A DNA stretch of 64,000 bases, taken from Aphodosoma sp045631465 (GTDB lineage Bacteria > Bacteroidota > Bacteroidia > Bacteroidales > Paludibacteraceae). Within the stretch, counting starts at the first letter, position 1. Every line of letters starts with the position of its first letter. The notes under the pieces are model-generated. The model had not been told where the DNA came from, made no database searches, and was given only the letters and a program-made list of their open reading frames with translations. This document shows positions 1-9,852 of the stretch, one piece after another. A program made the position numbers and the translations under genes. Where the stretch lies: contig JAZQUV010000033.1 of NCBI GenBank assembly GCA_045631465.1, positions 54,618 to 118,617 on the forward strand. Direction: 5' to 3'.

Positions 1-36
1 CCAATTAAATACAAAAACTAATATAAAAACACACTT

Positions 37-513
37 ATGACTCACCCAAAACACCTACTCACCCCATGCTACTATGTATGCCTACTACTCACTATTGTTG
101 CAGCAATGGTAGGTTATCATTTTGTATATAACAAAGGCATCTTCTTCGAAGGCGATAGTCCAATTGCAACTACCTACTACACCATCGTCCTTTGGTACGT
201 AATCATTACTTTGCCACTCTCGCTCAAACTATTCAGTCTTGGAGTGAAACGTTTAAAGAAATTTCCCGACGATGGCACTCGCGAATATTACTACAAGACA
301 TATGCTATCATTCGCATGATGGTTATTACTCTTGGTTTGGTTGCTTCTATTCTCGGTTTCTATATATTCCAAGTAAAACACCTATTTTGGTTAGCTGGTA
401 TCTGCATAATTGGTCTAATACTCTCAAAACCAACCGAAAAACGCATCGACACCGACCTCACACCTCTAACCCCAACCGAAGAAACAACCGAAGACCCTAC
501 CGACGAAAACTAA
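37..513 (+). CDS. Small integral membrane protein, unknown function
   Basis: 158 residues with four hydrophobic segments (about 10-28, 45-66, 90-110 and 115-131), so an inner membrane protein. A basic loop (LKRLKKF type) lies between segments 2 and 3. The last ~25 residues are a hydrophilic Thr/Pro/Glu/Asp-rich tail. I do not recognise the family. It runs in the same direction as the HAD phosphatase and the DUF4293 gene. The 70 bp behind it carries repeat-like text (GAGCGAAGCGAAAA and a CTACTCGCTACCCACTACT run) of the kind seen throughout the window. Confidence 0.7.
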   Translation: MTHPKHLLTPCYYVCLLLTIVAAMVGYHFVYNKGIFFEGDSPIATTYYTIVLWYVIITLPLSLKLFSLGVKRLKKFPDDGTREYYYKTYAIIRMMVITLGLVASILGFYIFQVKHLFWLAGICIIGLILSKPTEKRIDTDLTPLTPTEETTEDPTDEN

Positions 514-584
514 AATCTAAAAAAATAAACGAGCGAAGCGAAAAAGTCTCACTACTCGCTACCCACTACTAAATATATAAACAT

Positions 585-1010
585 ATGATTATCGCCGTAG
601 ATTTTGATGGCACTATCGTAGAACACGCCTACCCTGCCATCGGCAAACCAATACCATTCGCCATCGATGTGCTCAAACGCCTTCAAAACGAATGCCACCA
701 TCAACTCATCTTGTGGACCGTACGCGAAGGCGAACTCCTCGACGACGCAGTGAACTATTGTCGCGAACGCGGACTCGAATTCTATGCCGTCAACAAAAAC
801 TATCCAGAGGAAGTATGGGACGACACTACTCCACGCAAACTTACTGCCGATATGTGGATTGACGACCGCAATCTTGGTGGACTACCTGATTGGGGCATCA
901 TCTACCGAATGGTAAAATACAACGAATCCTCGGCCGATGCAGCTCGCTACCTCGGCAATCAACCCGAAGAACCTAAAAAGAAAGGTCTATTCTCTTTCTT
1001 CAAAAAATAA
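585..1010 (+). CDS. HAD-superfamily phosphatase, BT0820-like
   Basis: 141 residues. HAD motif I is at residues 6-10 (DFDGT), followed by the LILWTVREG segment that carries the motif II Thr, and WIDDRN near residue 104 supplies the motif IV acidic pair. There is no large cap insertion, which fits the small capless hydrolases typified by Bacteroides BT0820. The last ~15 residues are Lys/Phe-rich and likely disordered. The substrate cannot be read from sequence. The start is the only ATG before motif I. Confidence 0.85.
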   Translation: MIIAVDFDGTIVEHAYPAIGKPIPFAIDVLKRLQNECHHQLILWTVREGELLDDAVNYCRERGLEFYAVNKNYPEEVWDDTTPRKLTADMWIDDRNLGGLPDWGIIYRMVKYNESSADAARYLGNQPEEPKKKGLFSFFKK

Positions 1011-1068
1011 AAAACTAATAACTTCTAACTAGTAACTTGTAACTAGTAACTATAAAAAACTAAAAACT

Positions 1069-1539
1069 ATGATTCAACGCATTCAAACTCTCTATCTGCT
1101 CATCGTCTTAGTTGCTATGAGCCTCACTCTATCTCTCCCTTCTATGCGAGCTATCTCGCCCGAAGGCATCGACTTCGCTTTCTCTAACCTCCGCGGTCTC
1201 TACCAAGTCGAACAAGGTGGTTTCAACATCACTGGCGTAACTATGTGGTTGTTATTCACCAACATAATCATCCTCATCATATCTCTTATCACCATATTTA
1301 CCTACAAATGGCGCGTTATCCAAATGCGTCTTTCGTCATTCAACATGGTGCTCCTCGTTGGCTACTATGCTATTTTCTTCTTCACTCGCTATGTCATTCT
1401 CCAACAAAATGTTATGACAAGCACAACTTTCTCTTGGCCAATCATTTTGCCTCTCATTGGCGCAATTCTCACATATCTCGCGCTCCGCGCCATTGCCAAA
1501 GACGAAGCTCTAGTTCGTTCACTTGACCGTCTTCGCTAA
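1069..1539 (+). CDS. DUF4293 family membrane protein
   Basis: 156 residues starting MIQRIQTLYLL, the usual opening of the Bacteroidetes-only DUF4293 family, with four membrane segments (about 7-25, 60-80, 93-112 and 120-140). The function of the family is unknown. Length is normal. Upstream lie ~45 bp of degenerate TAACTAGTAACT repeats, which probably do not belong to a promoter. A strong bidirectional terminator follows. Confidence 0.85.
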   Translation: MIQRIQTLYLLIVLVAMSLTLSLPSMRAISPEGIDFAFSNLRGLYQVEQGGFNITGVTMWLLFTNIIILIISLITIFTYKWRVIQMRLSSFNMVLLVGYYAIFFFTRYVILQQNVMTSTTFSWPIILPLIGAILTYLALRAIAKDEALVRSLDRLR

Positions 1540-1592
1540 TCATAAAAAAATTATCTTTACCACAAAAGTATAATTTACCCTAAACAATAAAA

Positions 1593-1631
1593 AAAGAGGT
1601 TGTATCTCATTGATACAACCTCTTTTTTTTC
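1593..1631. terminator. Bidirectional intrinsic terminator
   Basis: A perfect 12 bp stem (AGAGGTTGTATC/GATACAACCTCT) with a 5-nt loop, an A-tract on the left and an 8-T run on the right. It lies between the convergent DUF4293 gene and the porin gene and can serve both. Confidence 0.9.
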
Positions 1632-1643
1632 ATTGTCATTATC

Positions 1644-3593
1644 CTATTCCCAAAAATTCCAACTCAAGCCAAATTGCAATGTAGCAGGATTGATTGGATA
1701 ATTTGGCATAGACATAGAATTCATACCGCCAAAAAGTCCTCTATTAAGATGATAATATTGTACAAAGAAACGAACCGTCTTCAAATGAAAATTGCCATAA
1801 ACACTAACTTCTGGATACCCTCCAATCTGCATATCTTTTTGCAAATAGAATTGACCCAAAGCAGGCATATAAGCATTGCCATAATACTGAGTATGATAGC
1901 GCACCGAGGCACCTAATTGTACGGTAAGCACCTTGAAGAATTTGTCCTTATAATAAAAATTGCCATACAATGCCAAATCGGGTAAAGGTAAAACATCTTT
2001 GTTGCTAGACAATTGATACACAACATCGGCATCTAAATGAAATCGCCATGCTCTAAGAGATGCAGCCAAATCGACAGCTAACACTTGCACATTACCACTA
2101 AACTGCGTAGGACTACATATTTCATTGAGATACACATAATTGGTGACATTCCTAAATTTAACACCTAACGAAATTTTGCGTTTGGGCAAACCAACTCTAC
2201 CTTGAATGTCAAACGCCAATGTATTATCAAAATCTAAATCACTCCACTTGAAATGGTTACTCTCATAATAGCGATATTGATGATACTCCGAAAAATTTCG
2301 AAATCCACCACTTGCCAACAATGACAATGGTTCGCCAGCGATATTAAAATCAAAATCGAAGCGACCATCAAGGTCAAATTCACCTATATGTGGCCCTGCA
2401 AGATAGATGCGTCCGCCTATATCATACCTCACCCAACGACCTTCACGTTTAAACATATTTGCGCCAAAAATCAAATTGTGAGAATACGAATTATCGAATC
2501 GCAAAGTATCGATTTTATTCTTGATACCCATACCATAATGGCGCAAATCATATTTGAGATATGCCGACAATCCAAAGCGAAAAAGACGATTGAATTGCTC
2601 GTCGAGCGTAGCTGCAAAAGTATTGCCTATGCGGAAATAAGCAGTAGAATCCTTAGTATATGTATCCGAAAAATAGTTATGCGTATAAAATCCCGTAGGC
2701 ACATTCTCTTCTACATATTTTCTCCCTACATCTTCGGCATCAAATGTATGCGTCAACACCAAAATTGGCACATACTCGGTATATATCGAATCCGAACCAT
2801 CCGCTGCTTTACGCTTACGTTGCATCTCCTTGCCTATCTTGTATCTATGATTAAAGAAGTAATTAAAATTACGATATGCTGACTGAGCTGCCGTCATTCG
2901 CACCGGAATATTCGTAGCTTTTATGTTCGCATAAGCGGGATTAAGCACATAATTTATATCTGCCACCCCACCATTTTCGCGATTTTTGAATGAATTAAAC
3001 ATTACAGACGACACGATTTCATATTGTCCGCCTGTATAAGTAGTCCAGAAACCGCCATTCAACATATTCGATGACTGATTCTGATATTGCCCGCGCCCAT
3101 ATATCAAATTACACAAACCGCCCACATTCACGCGTTTATTGGCATTCATTGTGAGCATTATCTTAAAATAATCTTCCTCTAGCATACGTGGCGTCGCCGA
3201 ACGATAGACCATCTGAGCAAAAGGCTGCTTCACATCATAATAACGCACATCGGTAGATTTTATCAAATATGGGGCATAAGCACGCTCGAACATATCCTCA
3301 CGCGACCCCTCTTTTCTATCAAAATAGACCTTCGATTCGAGAGGCGAACCCAAGTTGCCGTTCCACGAATTAGCAATACTGTAATTATTAATAGGTTGAT
3401 TGTCTTGATAATTCACTGTCAAAGTATCTACCACCACAGTATCAGCCACACCATAAATGTCATCCACCACCCACGTCTTAATCTCACGACTAACCGTATC
3501 CTGCTTTGCTGTAGGCATAGGCAAATCGCGGAATTGACCATAAATCAAGACCGAAAACAATAAGCCTATTACCAAACAAAAATATCTATTCAT
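1644..3593 (-). CDS. Putative outer membrane porin (Bacteroidetes putative-porin family)
   Basis: 649 residues with an N-terminal signal peptide (hydrophobic core around residues 5-18, ending in YGQ). The body alternates aromatic and polar residues as in a beta barrel, with many Tyr/Phe/Asn-rich strands, and the chain ends in LQFGLSWNFWE, close to the aromatic-terminated last strand of outer membrane proteins. This matches the long secreted Bacteroidetes 'putative porin' family. It has its own promoter upstream and is not in an operon. The transported solute is unknown. Confidence 0.75.
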   Translation of the reverse strand: MNRYFCLVIGLLFSVLIYGQFRDLPMPTAKQDTVSREIKTWVVDDIYGVADTVVVDTLTVNYQDNQPINNYSIANSWNGNLGSPLESKVYFDRKEGSREDMFERAYAPYLIKSTDVRYYDVKQPFAQMVYRSATPRMLEEDYFKIMLTMNANKRVNVGGLCNLIYGRGQYQNQSSNMLNGGFWTTYTGGQYEIVSSVMFNSFKNRENGGVADINYVLNPAYANIKATNIPVRMTAAQSAYRNFNYFFNHRYKIGKEMQRKRKAADGSDSIYTEYVPILVLTHTFDAEDVGRKYVEENVPTGFYTHNYFSDTYTKDSTAYFRIGNTFAATLDEQFNRLFRFGLSAYLKYDLRHYGMGIKNKIDTLRFDNSYSHNLIFGANMFKREGRWVRYDIGGRIYLAGPHIGEFDLDGRFDFDFNIAGEPLSLLASGGFRNFSEYHQYRYYESNHFKWSDLDFDNTLAFDIQGRVGLPKRKISLGVKFRNVTNYVYLNEICSPTQFSGNVQVLAVDLAASLRAWRFHLDADVVYQLSSNKDVLPLPDLALYGNFYYKDKFFKVLTVQLGASVRYHTQYYGNAYMPALGQFYLQKDMQIGGYPEVSVYGNFHLKTVRFFVQYYHLNRGLFGGMNSMSMPNYPINPATLQFGLSWNFWE

Positions 3594-3611
3594 TATATAT
3601 TATCTTTTTTG

Positions 3612-3619
3612 CAAAGTTA
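3612..3619 (-). promoter_or_regulatory. -7 box (TAACTTTG) of the porin gene
   Basis: Read on the minus strand this is TTTGTAACTTTGCAA, the Bacteroidetes TAnnTTTG -7 element, 19 bp before the porin ATG. A T-rich stretch lies at the -33 position. Confidence 0.7.
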
Positions 3620-3764
3620 CAAAAAATATTTTAACCACGCAAATTTTCAGACCAACAATCTAACTATCAATAAAATAAAAAAAATAAATAAAAAAGTACA
3701 AAAAAAATTTGCATATACCAACAATTCATTATAAATTTGCTATTCCAATTAGGAATCGAAGCAA

Positions 3765-3848
3765 TTCGAGCCTTTGGCGATAAAAATGAATAAATTCTGC
3801 ATTGTGCATTGAAAAAAATTGTGCAGTAAATTGTACATTTAAAAAACT
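3765..3848 (+). repeat. Repeat fragment in the recQ upstream region
   Basis: The text GAGCCTTTGGCGATAAAA (from about 3768) recurs inside the GT2 gene near 39.69 kb, the HAD gene near 41.62 kb, the primase-like gene near 55.49 kb and the spanin near 58.56 kb. It is followed by an imperfect tandem of GCATTGTGCATTGA/TTGTGCAGTAAATTGTACATT. No clear recQ promoter is visible in these bases. Confidence 0.55.
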
Positions 3849-6038
3849 ATGGCGAAAAAAAACGAATTAACCACAGCACTAAAAAAACACTTTGGATTTG
3901 ATAAATTCAAAGGCAACCAGGAAGCTATAATCCAAAATGTGTTAGATGGTAACGATACCTTCGTACTAATGCCAACAGGCGGTGGCAAATCGCTCTGCTA
4001 CCAACTGCCTGCTCTTATAATGGAAGGCACAGCTATCGTCATCTCCCCGCTTATTGCCTTGATGAAAAATCAAGTTGATGCCTTGCGCCGATTTGCAGAA
4101 GACGATTCTATTGCCCATTTCCTTAATTCATCGCTCAATCGCGCTGCAATCGACCAAGTGAAAGAAGATATTCGCAATGGCAAAACAAAGATACTCTACG
4201 TTGCTCCCGAATCTCTAAACAAAGACGAAAACGTAGAATTCCTCCGCAATCACAAAATATCATTTTATGCCATCGACGAAGCTCATTGTATATCGGAATG
4301 GGGACACGACTTTCGTCCTGAATATCGACGCATAAAACCTATCACAGAAAAAATAGGTAAAGCTCCTGTCATTGCACTCACTGCTACTGCTACTCCTAAA
4401 GTACAACTTGATATACAAAAAACTCTTGGCATGACCGATGCCACTACCTATCGTTCGTCATTCAACCGACAGAATCTCTACTACGAAGTGCGTCCCAAAA
4501 CAGACAACATAGAGAAAGATATAATCAAGTTTATTAAAGCAAACCCAGGCAAATCTGGCATCATCTACTGCCTCAGTCGCAAAAAAGTAGAAGATCTTGC
4601 CGAAACTCTCCGCCTCAACGACATATCAGCCCTACCTTACCATGCAGGATTGGATGGAGCTATACGTAGTGAAAATCAAGACAAATTCCTTATGGAGGAT
4701 GTCAACGTAATTGTCGCTACTATCGCATTCGGTATGGGGATTGACAAACCTGATGTGCGCTATGTCATTCACTACGACATTCCTAAATCCCTCGAAGGAT
4801 ACTATCAAGAAACAGGACGTGCCGGACGCGATGGCGGTGAAGGCAAATGCATCGCTTTCTACAACCAAAAAGACCTACAAAAACTAGAAAAGTTCACTCA
4901 AGATAAACCTGTAAGCGAACAAGAAATTGGCAAACAACTCATTGCCGAAACCGCCGCTTATGCCGAATCTACTATGTGCCGACGTCGTTTCCTCCTTCAC
5001 TACTTCGGCGAAACATATGCAGACGAAAATTGCGGTAATTGTGATAATTGTTTAAATCCTAGAAAACAAGTGGAAACTCAAGATTTATTGTGCGCTGTAA
5101 TAGAAACTATTCTCGCAACTAAAGAAAAATTTAAAGCCGACGTAATCATCGATATTCTATCAGGTAGAGAGTCTGCCGATGTCAAAGCATACCAACTCAC
5201 CGAACTTGAACTATTCGACTCTACTTCCGACGAGGAAAAAGAAATACTACCTGCCGTTATACGCCAAGCAATGATAAACAAATACATAGAAAAAGAAATC
5301 GAAAACTATGGCGTACTTAAAGTAACCGATGCTGGCAAAAAATTCCTCAAAAAACCTACATCTTTCAAAGTCAGCAAAGATAGCGATTTCAACGAAGAAC
5401 AAGAAGAAGCTCCTCAAATATCAGGCAACTCGTGTGCCATGGACCCTGCTCTCTTTGGCATGCTCAAAGATCTTCGTAAAAAAATTGCTAAAGAAGAAAA
5501 CCTACCTCCTTATGTTATTTTCCAAGACCCTTCGCTCGAGGCAATGGCTACAACCTACCCGATCAACCTCGAAGAATTACAAAATATTCCTGGCGTTGGT
5601 TCGGGCAAAATAGACAAAAAATATGCGCAAGAATTCGTTGACCTTATCCGCAAACACGTGCGCGACAACGACATCGAACGCCCAGAGGACCTTCGTGTGC
5701 GTACTATTGCCAACAAGTCGAAACTCAAAATCGAAATCATACAAGCTATCGACCGCAAAGTGGCTCTCGACGACCTTGCCGAATCTAAAGGTATCGACTT
5801 CCACGACCTCCTCAACGAGATCGATGCTATCGTATATTCAGGCACAAAACTCAATATCGACTACTTCCTAGAAGAGGTAATGGACCACGAAGTGATTGAC
5901 GAGATATTCGACTATTTCAAAAACGAATCGGAATCTGACGATGTTGAGACTGCTCTACGCGAACTTGGCGAAGACGACTACTCTGAAGAAGAAGTTCGAC
6001 TCGTTCGAATCAAATTCCTTTCTGATATTTCTAATTAA
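3849..6038 (+). CDS. recQ: ATP-dependent DNA helicase RecQ
   Basis: 729 residues. Superfamily 2 helicase: Walker A PTGGGKSLCYQLP near residues 42-54, DEAH box (AIDEAHCISEWGHDFRPEY) near 142, motif III TATAT, and motif VI QETGRAGRDGG near 325. A four-Cys zinc module follows (CRRRFLLHYF to CGNCDNC), then the winged-helix RQC region and an HRDC domain around 530-605 (GVGSGKIDKKYAQEF). A ~120-residue acidic C-terminal extension follows, as in other Bacteroidetes RecQ proteins. It unwinds DNA 3' to 5' during recombination and fork repair. Confidence 0.96.
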   Translation: MAKKNELTTALKKHFGFDKFKGNQEAIIQNVLDGNDTFVLMPTGGGKSLCYQLPALIMEGTAIVISPLIALMKNQVDALRRFAEDDSIAHFLNSSLNRAAIDQVKEDIRNGKTKILYVAPESLNKDENVEFLRNHKISFYAIDEAHCISEWGHDFRPEYRRIKPITEKIGKAPVIALTATATPKVQLDIQKTLGMTDATTYRSSFNRQNLYYEVRPKTDNIEKDIIKFIKANPGKSGIIYCLSRKKVEDLAETLRLNDISALPYHAGLDGAIRSENQDKFLMEDVNVIVATIAFGMGIDKPDVRYVIHYDIPKSLEGYYQETGRAGRDGGEGKCIAFYNQKDLQKLEKFTQDKPVSEQEIGKQLIAETAAYAESTMCRRRFLLHYFGETYADENCGNCDNCLNPRKQVETQDLLCAVIETILATKEKFKADVIIDILSGRESADVKAYQLTELELFDSTSDEEKEILPAVIRQAMINKYIEKEIENYGVLKVTDAGKKFLKKPTSFKVSKDSDFNEEQEEAPQISGNSCAMDPALFGMLKDLRKKIAKEENLPPYVIFQDPSLEAMATTYPINLEELQNIPGVGSGKIDKKYAQEFVDLIRKHVRDNDIERPEDLRVRTIANKSKLKIEIIQAIDRKVALDDLAESKGIDFHDLLNEIDAIVYSGTKLNIDYFLEEVMDHEVIDEIFDYFKNESESDDVETALRELGEDDYSEEEVRLVRIKFLSDISN

Positions 6039-6114
6039 AAACTAATACTAACACATGGCTCGTGGCGAAGCAATATCTTGCTACTCGCTACTTGCTACTA
6101 AAAATCTAAAAAAA

Positions 6115-7362
6115 ATGGCTATTATTAAACCTTTCAAAGGCGTACGCCCTCCAAAAAATCTTGTAGAACAAGTAGCATCTCGTCCTTACGACGTGCTTAA
6201 CTCTGACGAAGCTCGCAAAGAAGCTGAAGGCAACAAAAAATCTCTTTACTACATCATCAAACCAGAAATCAACTTCCCAGTTGGTACTGACGAACACGAA
6301 CCAATGGTGTACGACAAAGCTGCCGAAAACTTCCAACTCTGGCAAGATCGTGGCTGGCTCGTTCAAGACAAAAAAGAGTGCTACTATGTTTACGCTCAAA
6401 CAATGAACGGCAAAACTCAATATGGTCTTTGCGTAGGTGCTTACGTTGACGACTATATGACTGGCAAAATCAAAAAACACGAGCTCACTCGTCGCGACAA
6501 AGAAGAAGACCGTATGAAACACGTCCGCATCAACAATGCTAACGTTGAGCCTGTATTCTTCGCTTATCCACACATCGACGAAATCGACGCTATCGTTGCT
6601 AAAACAGTTGCTAACGCTCCTGAATACGATTTCGTAGCTCCTGATGGTTTCGGTCACCACTTCTGGGTAATCGATGACGACGCTACTATCGCTCGCATCA
6701 CTGAACTCTTCGCTGAACTCCCAGCATTCTATATCGCTGACGGTCACCACCGCTCTGCTGCTGCTGCTCTCGTTGGCGACGAAAAACGTCGTAACAACCC
6801 TAACCACCGTGGCGACGAAGAATACAACTACTTCCTCGCTGTTTGCTTCCCTGACAACCAACTCAACATCATCGACTACAACCGCGTAGTGAAAGATTTG
6901 AACGGTCTCACAGAAGAACAATTCCTCGCTGCTGTTGCCGAAAACTTCATCGTTGAAGAAAAAGGTACTGAAATCTACACTCCTGCTAAACTTCACAACT
7001 TCAGCCTCTACCTCGGTGGCAAATGGTATTCTCTTACTGCTAAAGAAGGTACTTACGACGACAAAGACCCTATCGGTGTTCTCGACGTAACTATCTCTTC
7101 TAACCTCATCCTCGACAAAGTTCTTGGTCTCAAAGACCTTCGTTCTGACAAACGTATCGACTTCGTAGGTGGTATCCGTGGTCTTGGCGAATTGAAACGT
7201 CGCGTTGACAGTGGCGAAATGAAAGTTGCTCTTGCTCTCTATCCTGTGACTATGCAACAAATCATCGACATCGCTGATACTGGCAACATCATGCCTCCAA
7301 AAACTACTTGGTTCGAACCTAAACTCCGTTCAGGTCTCGTTATCCACAAATTGGAAGACTAA
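6115..7362 (+). CDS. DUF1015 family protein
   Basis: 415 residues from the preferred ATG. The opening MAIIKPFKGVRPP and the central ADGHHRSAAA motif near residue 205 are hallmarks of the DUF1015 (SerB-cluster) family. Its biochemical role is not established; it often lies near serine biosynthesis genes, none of which is seen here. An upstream in-frame ATG at 6055 would add 20 residues, but those codons are a GCTACTCGCTACTTGCTACT repeat, so I prefer 6115. Codon use is strongly biased (GCT, CTC, GAC), suggesting high expression. Confidence 0.9.
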   Translation: MAIIKPFKGVRPPKNLVEQVASRPYDVLNSDEARKEAEGNKKSLYYIIKPEINFPVGTDEHEPMVYDKAAENFQLWQDRGWLVQDKKECYYVYAQTMNGKTQYGLCVGAYVDDYMTGKIKKHELTRRDKEEDRMKHVRINNANVEPVFFAYPHIDEIDAIVAKTVANAPEYDFVAPDGFGHHFWVIDDDATIARITELFAELPAFYIADGHHRSAAAALVGDEKRRNNPNHRGDEEYNYFLAVCFPDNQLNIIDYNRVVKDLNGLTEEQFLAAVAENFIVEEKGTEIYTPAKLHNFSLYLGGKWYSLTAKEGTYDDKDPIGVLDVTISSNLILDKVLGLKDLRSDKRIDFVGGIRGLGELKRRVDSGEMKVALALYPVTMQQIIDIADTGNIMPPKTTWFEPKLRSGLVIHKLED

Positions 7363-7385
7363 TCAAATCTATTCTCCCAAAATAA

Positions 7386-7423
7386 AAATCGCATCTCTAC
7401 AACGTAGAGATGCGATTTCTTTA
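7386..7423. terminator. Bidirectional intrinsic terminator
   Basis: A perfect 15 bp stem (AAATCGCATCTCTAC / GTAGAGATGCGATTT) with a 3-nt loop, A-rich on the left and T-rich on the right, between the DUF1015 gene and the convergent antiporter gene. Confidence 0.85.
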
Positions 7424-7450
7424 TATATATGTTAATCTAGAAAAAATCAC

Positions 7451-8950
7451 CTATTCCATCGCTATGCGCACTTGCTTCAATGCCTCTTCGTTGTCGGTGA
7501 TAATCAATATTTTATCGCCAACCATAAGGTGTGTGTTGCCTCGCGGAATGAAATAGTTATGATTGCGTTTCACCATTGCCACAAGCGTGTTATCCGGAAT
7601 AGTAATATCCATCAAGCGGTCGCCCTCGGCTATCATCTTCGCTGTCACAGTCATTTCACTCATTGCCGACTTAATCTCATCCGAAAATTCCACATCAAAC
7701 TCTTTCAATTTCACCTTCTTCTTCATTGGCAAATCAAGTTTAAGCCAACGCGCCACCTGAGGTATCATCGTGCCTTGGAATACCAACGACAAAATAGTGA
7801 TAAAGAACACAATATTAAACATCGTATTGGCATTCTCTACCCCAGCAATCATCGGATATGTAGCAAAAATAATAGGCACTGCCCCTCGCAATCCCACAAA
7901 TGATGTAAAGATTCGCCCGTTGAACGTAAATTTACGGAATGGCAACATCGACAACATCACCGACAACGGACGCGAAACAAATATCATAAACACACCGACC
8001 AAAATACCTATCCCTGCCACTGGCAACAATTCCGACGGATTCACCAATAAACCAAGCGACAAGAACATCACTATCTGAAACAACCACGTAAGACCGTCAA
8101 AAAACTTCATCGAACTGCGCTTATGCACAAATCTACTGTTGCCCAAAAACAATCCACCTATATATACAGCCAAATAACCATTACCGCCAATCCATGTCGT
8201 GAAACCGAAAATAAACAACATCACCGATATAAGCAATACCGAATATAAAGCATCGTTGGTCAAATCTATACGATTGATAATGCGTTTCGACAATCGTCCG
8301 AGCAAATAACCACACACCATGCCAAGTGCAAACTGCTCCACAAAGAGCCACACCACCTCTATGGCGCTCACATCTGGCATATTCAACAATTGCAACAACA
8401 CAATAGTCAACATATACGCCATCGGGTCGTTACTACCCGACTCCAACTCCAACAAAGGACGCAAATTCTCTTTCAGCGCCAAGTTCTTCGACCTCAATAT
8501 CGAGAATACCGATGCCGAATCGGTCGACGACATCGTTGCTGCCAACAACAACGACTCAACAAACGAAAACGATACTGCCGTAAACCAACCATTCGTGATC
8601 CAATATATAAACCCACCGGTCATCAATGCCGTAAGCAACACCCCTAGCGTTGCCAATGTCAATCCTGGCAACAAAACTGGCTTAATATCGTCTATTTTTG
8701 TATCCATACCGCCCGAAAACAATATGACATTCAACGCTATCACACCTATACTCTGTGCCACTTGAGGTGAATGAAAATCAATCCATCCAAGGCCTTCATT
8801 TCCCACCAAACATCCCAAAAACAAGAACATCAAAAGGGTGGGCACACCAAATCTATGTCCTGCCTTACCAAGTATAATACTCACAAAAAGCAATATACCT
8901 GCCAACAACAAGAAAAATTCGAAAGACAATTCCATAACTACAAAAATCAA
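7451..8950 (-). CDS. Potassium/proton antiporter, CPA1 NhaP2/CvrA type
   Basis: 499 residues. About 12 transmembrane helices in the first ~390 residues carry Na+/H+ exchanger family features (LESGSNDPMAYMLT near 165, with the acidic ND pair needed for exchange, and GLRGAVPI near 350). The last ~100 residues form a soluble TrkA-C (RCK_C) domain with VAMVKRNHNYFIPRGNT and GDKILIITDNEEAL. Such antiporters expel K+ or Na+ and are often gated by ligand or pH through the C-terminal domain. Its ATG overlaps the sirtuin stop by 4 bp, so the two are translationally coupled. Confidence 0.88.
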   Translation of the reverse strand: MIFVVMELSFEFFLLLAGILLFVSIILGKAGHRFGVPTLLMFLFLGCLVGNEGLGWIDFHSPQVAQSIGVIALNVILFSGGMDTKIDDIKPVLLPGLTLATLGVLLTALMTGGFIYWITNGWFTAVSFSFVESLLLAATMSSTDSASVFSILRSKNLALKENLRPLLELESGSNDPMAYMLTIVLLQLLNMPDVSAIEVVWLFVEQFALGMVCGYLLGRLSKRIINRIDLTNDALYSVLLISVMLFIFGFTTWIGGNGYLAVYIGGLFLGNSRFVHKRSSMKFFDGLTWLFQIVMFLSLGLLVNPSELLPVAGIGILVGVFMIFVSRPLSVMLSMLPFRKFTFNGRIFTSFVGLRGAVPIIFATYPMIAGVENANTMFNIVFFITILSLVFQGTMIPQVARWLKLDLPMKKKVKLKEFDVEFSDEIKSAMSEMTVTAKMIAEGDRLMDITIPDNTLVAMVKRNHNYFIPRGNTHLMVGDKILIITDNEEALKQVRIAME

Positions 8951-9651
8951 TGATTATCTATAATATTTTCTACAAGTTTTGGCACACCTATAGCAGCTCG
9001 TTCTGCTATATAAGTAATCCTATTCGGAATTCTAGGTGCATTAAATGCCGCATTTGTGTCGTTCACTGCTGGGTCGACAATATATATCGGCACATCCCGA
9101 CGCACAAAGTTCACCAACGAAGCCGCAGGATAAACATTGAGCGACGTACCCACTATAATCAACACATCAGCCTTTTCGGTTATCTCAATAGCCTTTTCGA
9201 GCATAGGCACCGACTCACCAAAAAACACCACAAACGGTCGCAACAACGACCCATCGGGATGTCGTTCATCCATTTTCTGTTCCCATCCCTCTATATCCAC
9301 TGTCGCCATCTCGTTCCACGAACTACGCAACTTACGCAACTCGCCATGCAAATGCACCACATTCTTGCTACCTGCGCGCTCATGCAAATCGTCGATATTC
9401 TGCGTAATCACACACACGTCTCTCCTCTTCTCCAACTCTGCCAATGCCACATGCGCCGCATTAGGTTCTTTTTCCAACAACTCCTTACGGCGAATATTGT
9501 AAAATTCTATCACTTTAGCTCTATTTCGTGCCAAAGCCTCTGGCGTACACACCTCTTCTATACGATAATTAGCCCACAAACCATCCGAATCCCTAAACGT
9601 AGCAATGCCACTATCAGCACTAATCCCTGCTCCTGTTAAAACTACTATCAT
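8947..9651 (-). CDS. cobB: NAD-dependent protein deacylase, sirtuin (CobB, class III type)
   Basis: 234 residues with the full Rossmann sirtuin set: GAGISADSGIATFRDSDGLW at residues 7-26, TQNIDDLHERAG around 98, catalytic His in VHLHGE, and IVGTSLNVYPAA near 183. No zinc-binding Cys pairs occur between the HGE and RPFVVFFGE motifs, so the structural zinc is absent; this is common in bacterial class III sirtuins. It removes acyl groups from lysines using NAD+. First gene of a two-gene unit with the antiporter. Confidence 0.93.
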   Translation of the reverse strand: MIVVLTGAGISADSGIATFRDSDGLWANYRIEEVCTPEALARNRAKVIEFYNIRRKELLEKEPNAAHVALAELEKRRDVCVITQNIDDLHERAGSKNVVHLHGELRKLRSSWNEMATVDIEGWEQKMDERHPDGSLLRPFVVFFGESVPMLEKAIEITEKADVLIIVGTSLNVYPAASLVNFVRRDVPIYIVDPAVNDTNAAFNAPRIPNRITYIAERAAIGVPKLVENIIDNH

Positions 9652-9680
9652 AAAAAATTAAAAATTATTTTTTGCTGCTG

Positions 9681-9688
9681 CAAAGTTA
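9681..9688 (-). promoter_or_regulatory. -7 box of the sirtuin-antiporter unit
   Basis: On the minus strand TTTTTTGTAACTTTGCAGCAG contains TAACTTTG, about 30 bp before the sirtuin ATG. Confidence 0.7.
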
Positions 9689-9852
9689 CAAAAAATATAC
9701 AATACTTTTACACTTTCAAAATGTTAAATAACAAAAAACAGAGACAGCGATTTTCACAAACCACTGCCCCCTTTCATAATAAGTGAGATTGACTCTTTTT
9801 CTATAATCTACATTTACAATTTATTTTATCTATAATTATCTTAATATGGTTT

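Noticed and set aside
6106..7260. 384-codon open frame antisense to the DUF1015 gene
   Set aside because: It arises because the real gene avoids codons that would give reverse stops (strong codon bias). It has no promoter or motif, and low-complexity Val/Phe/Glu composition.
8950..9639. 229-codon frame opposite the sirtuin gene
   Set aside because: Shadow of a gene with complete sirtuin motifs; its translation has no domain and odd composition.
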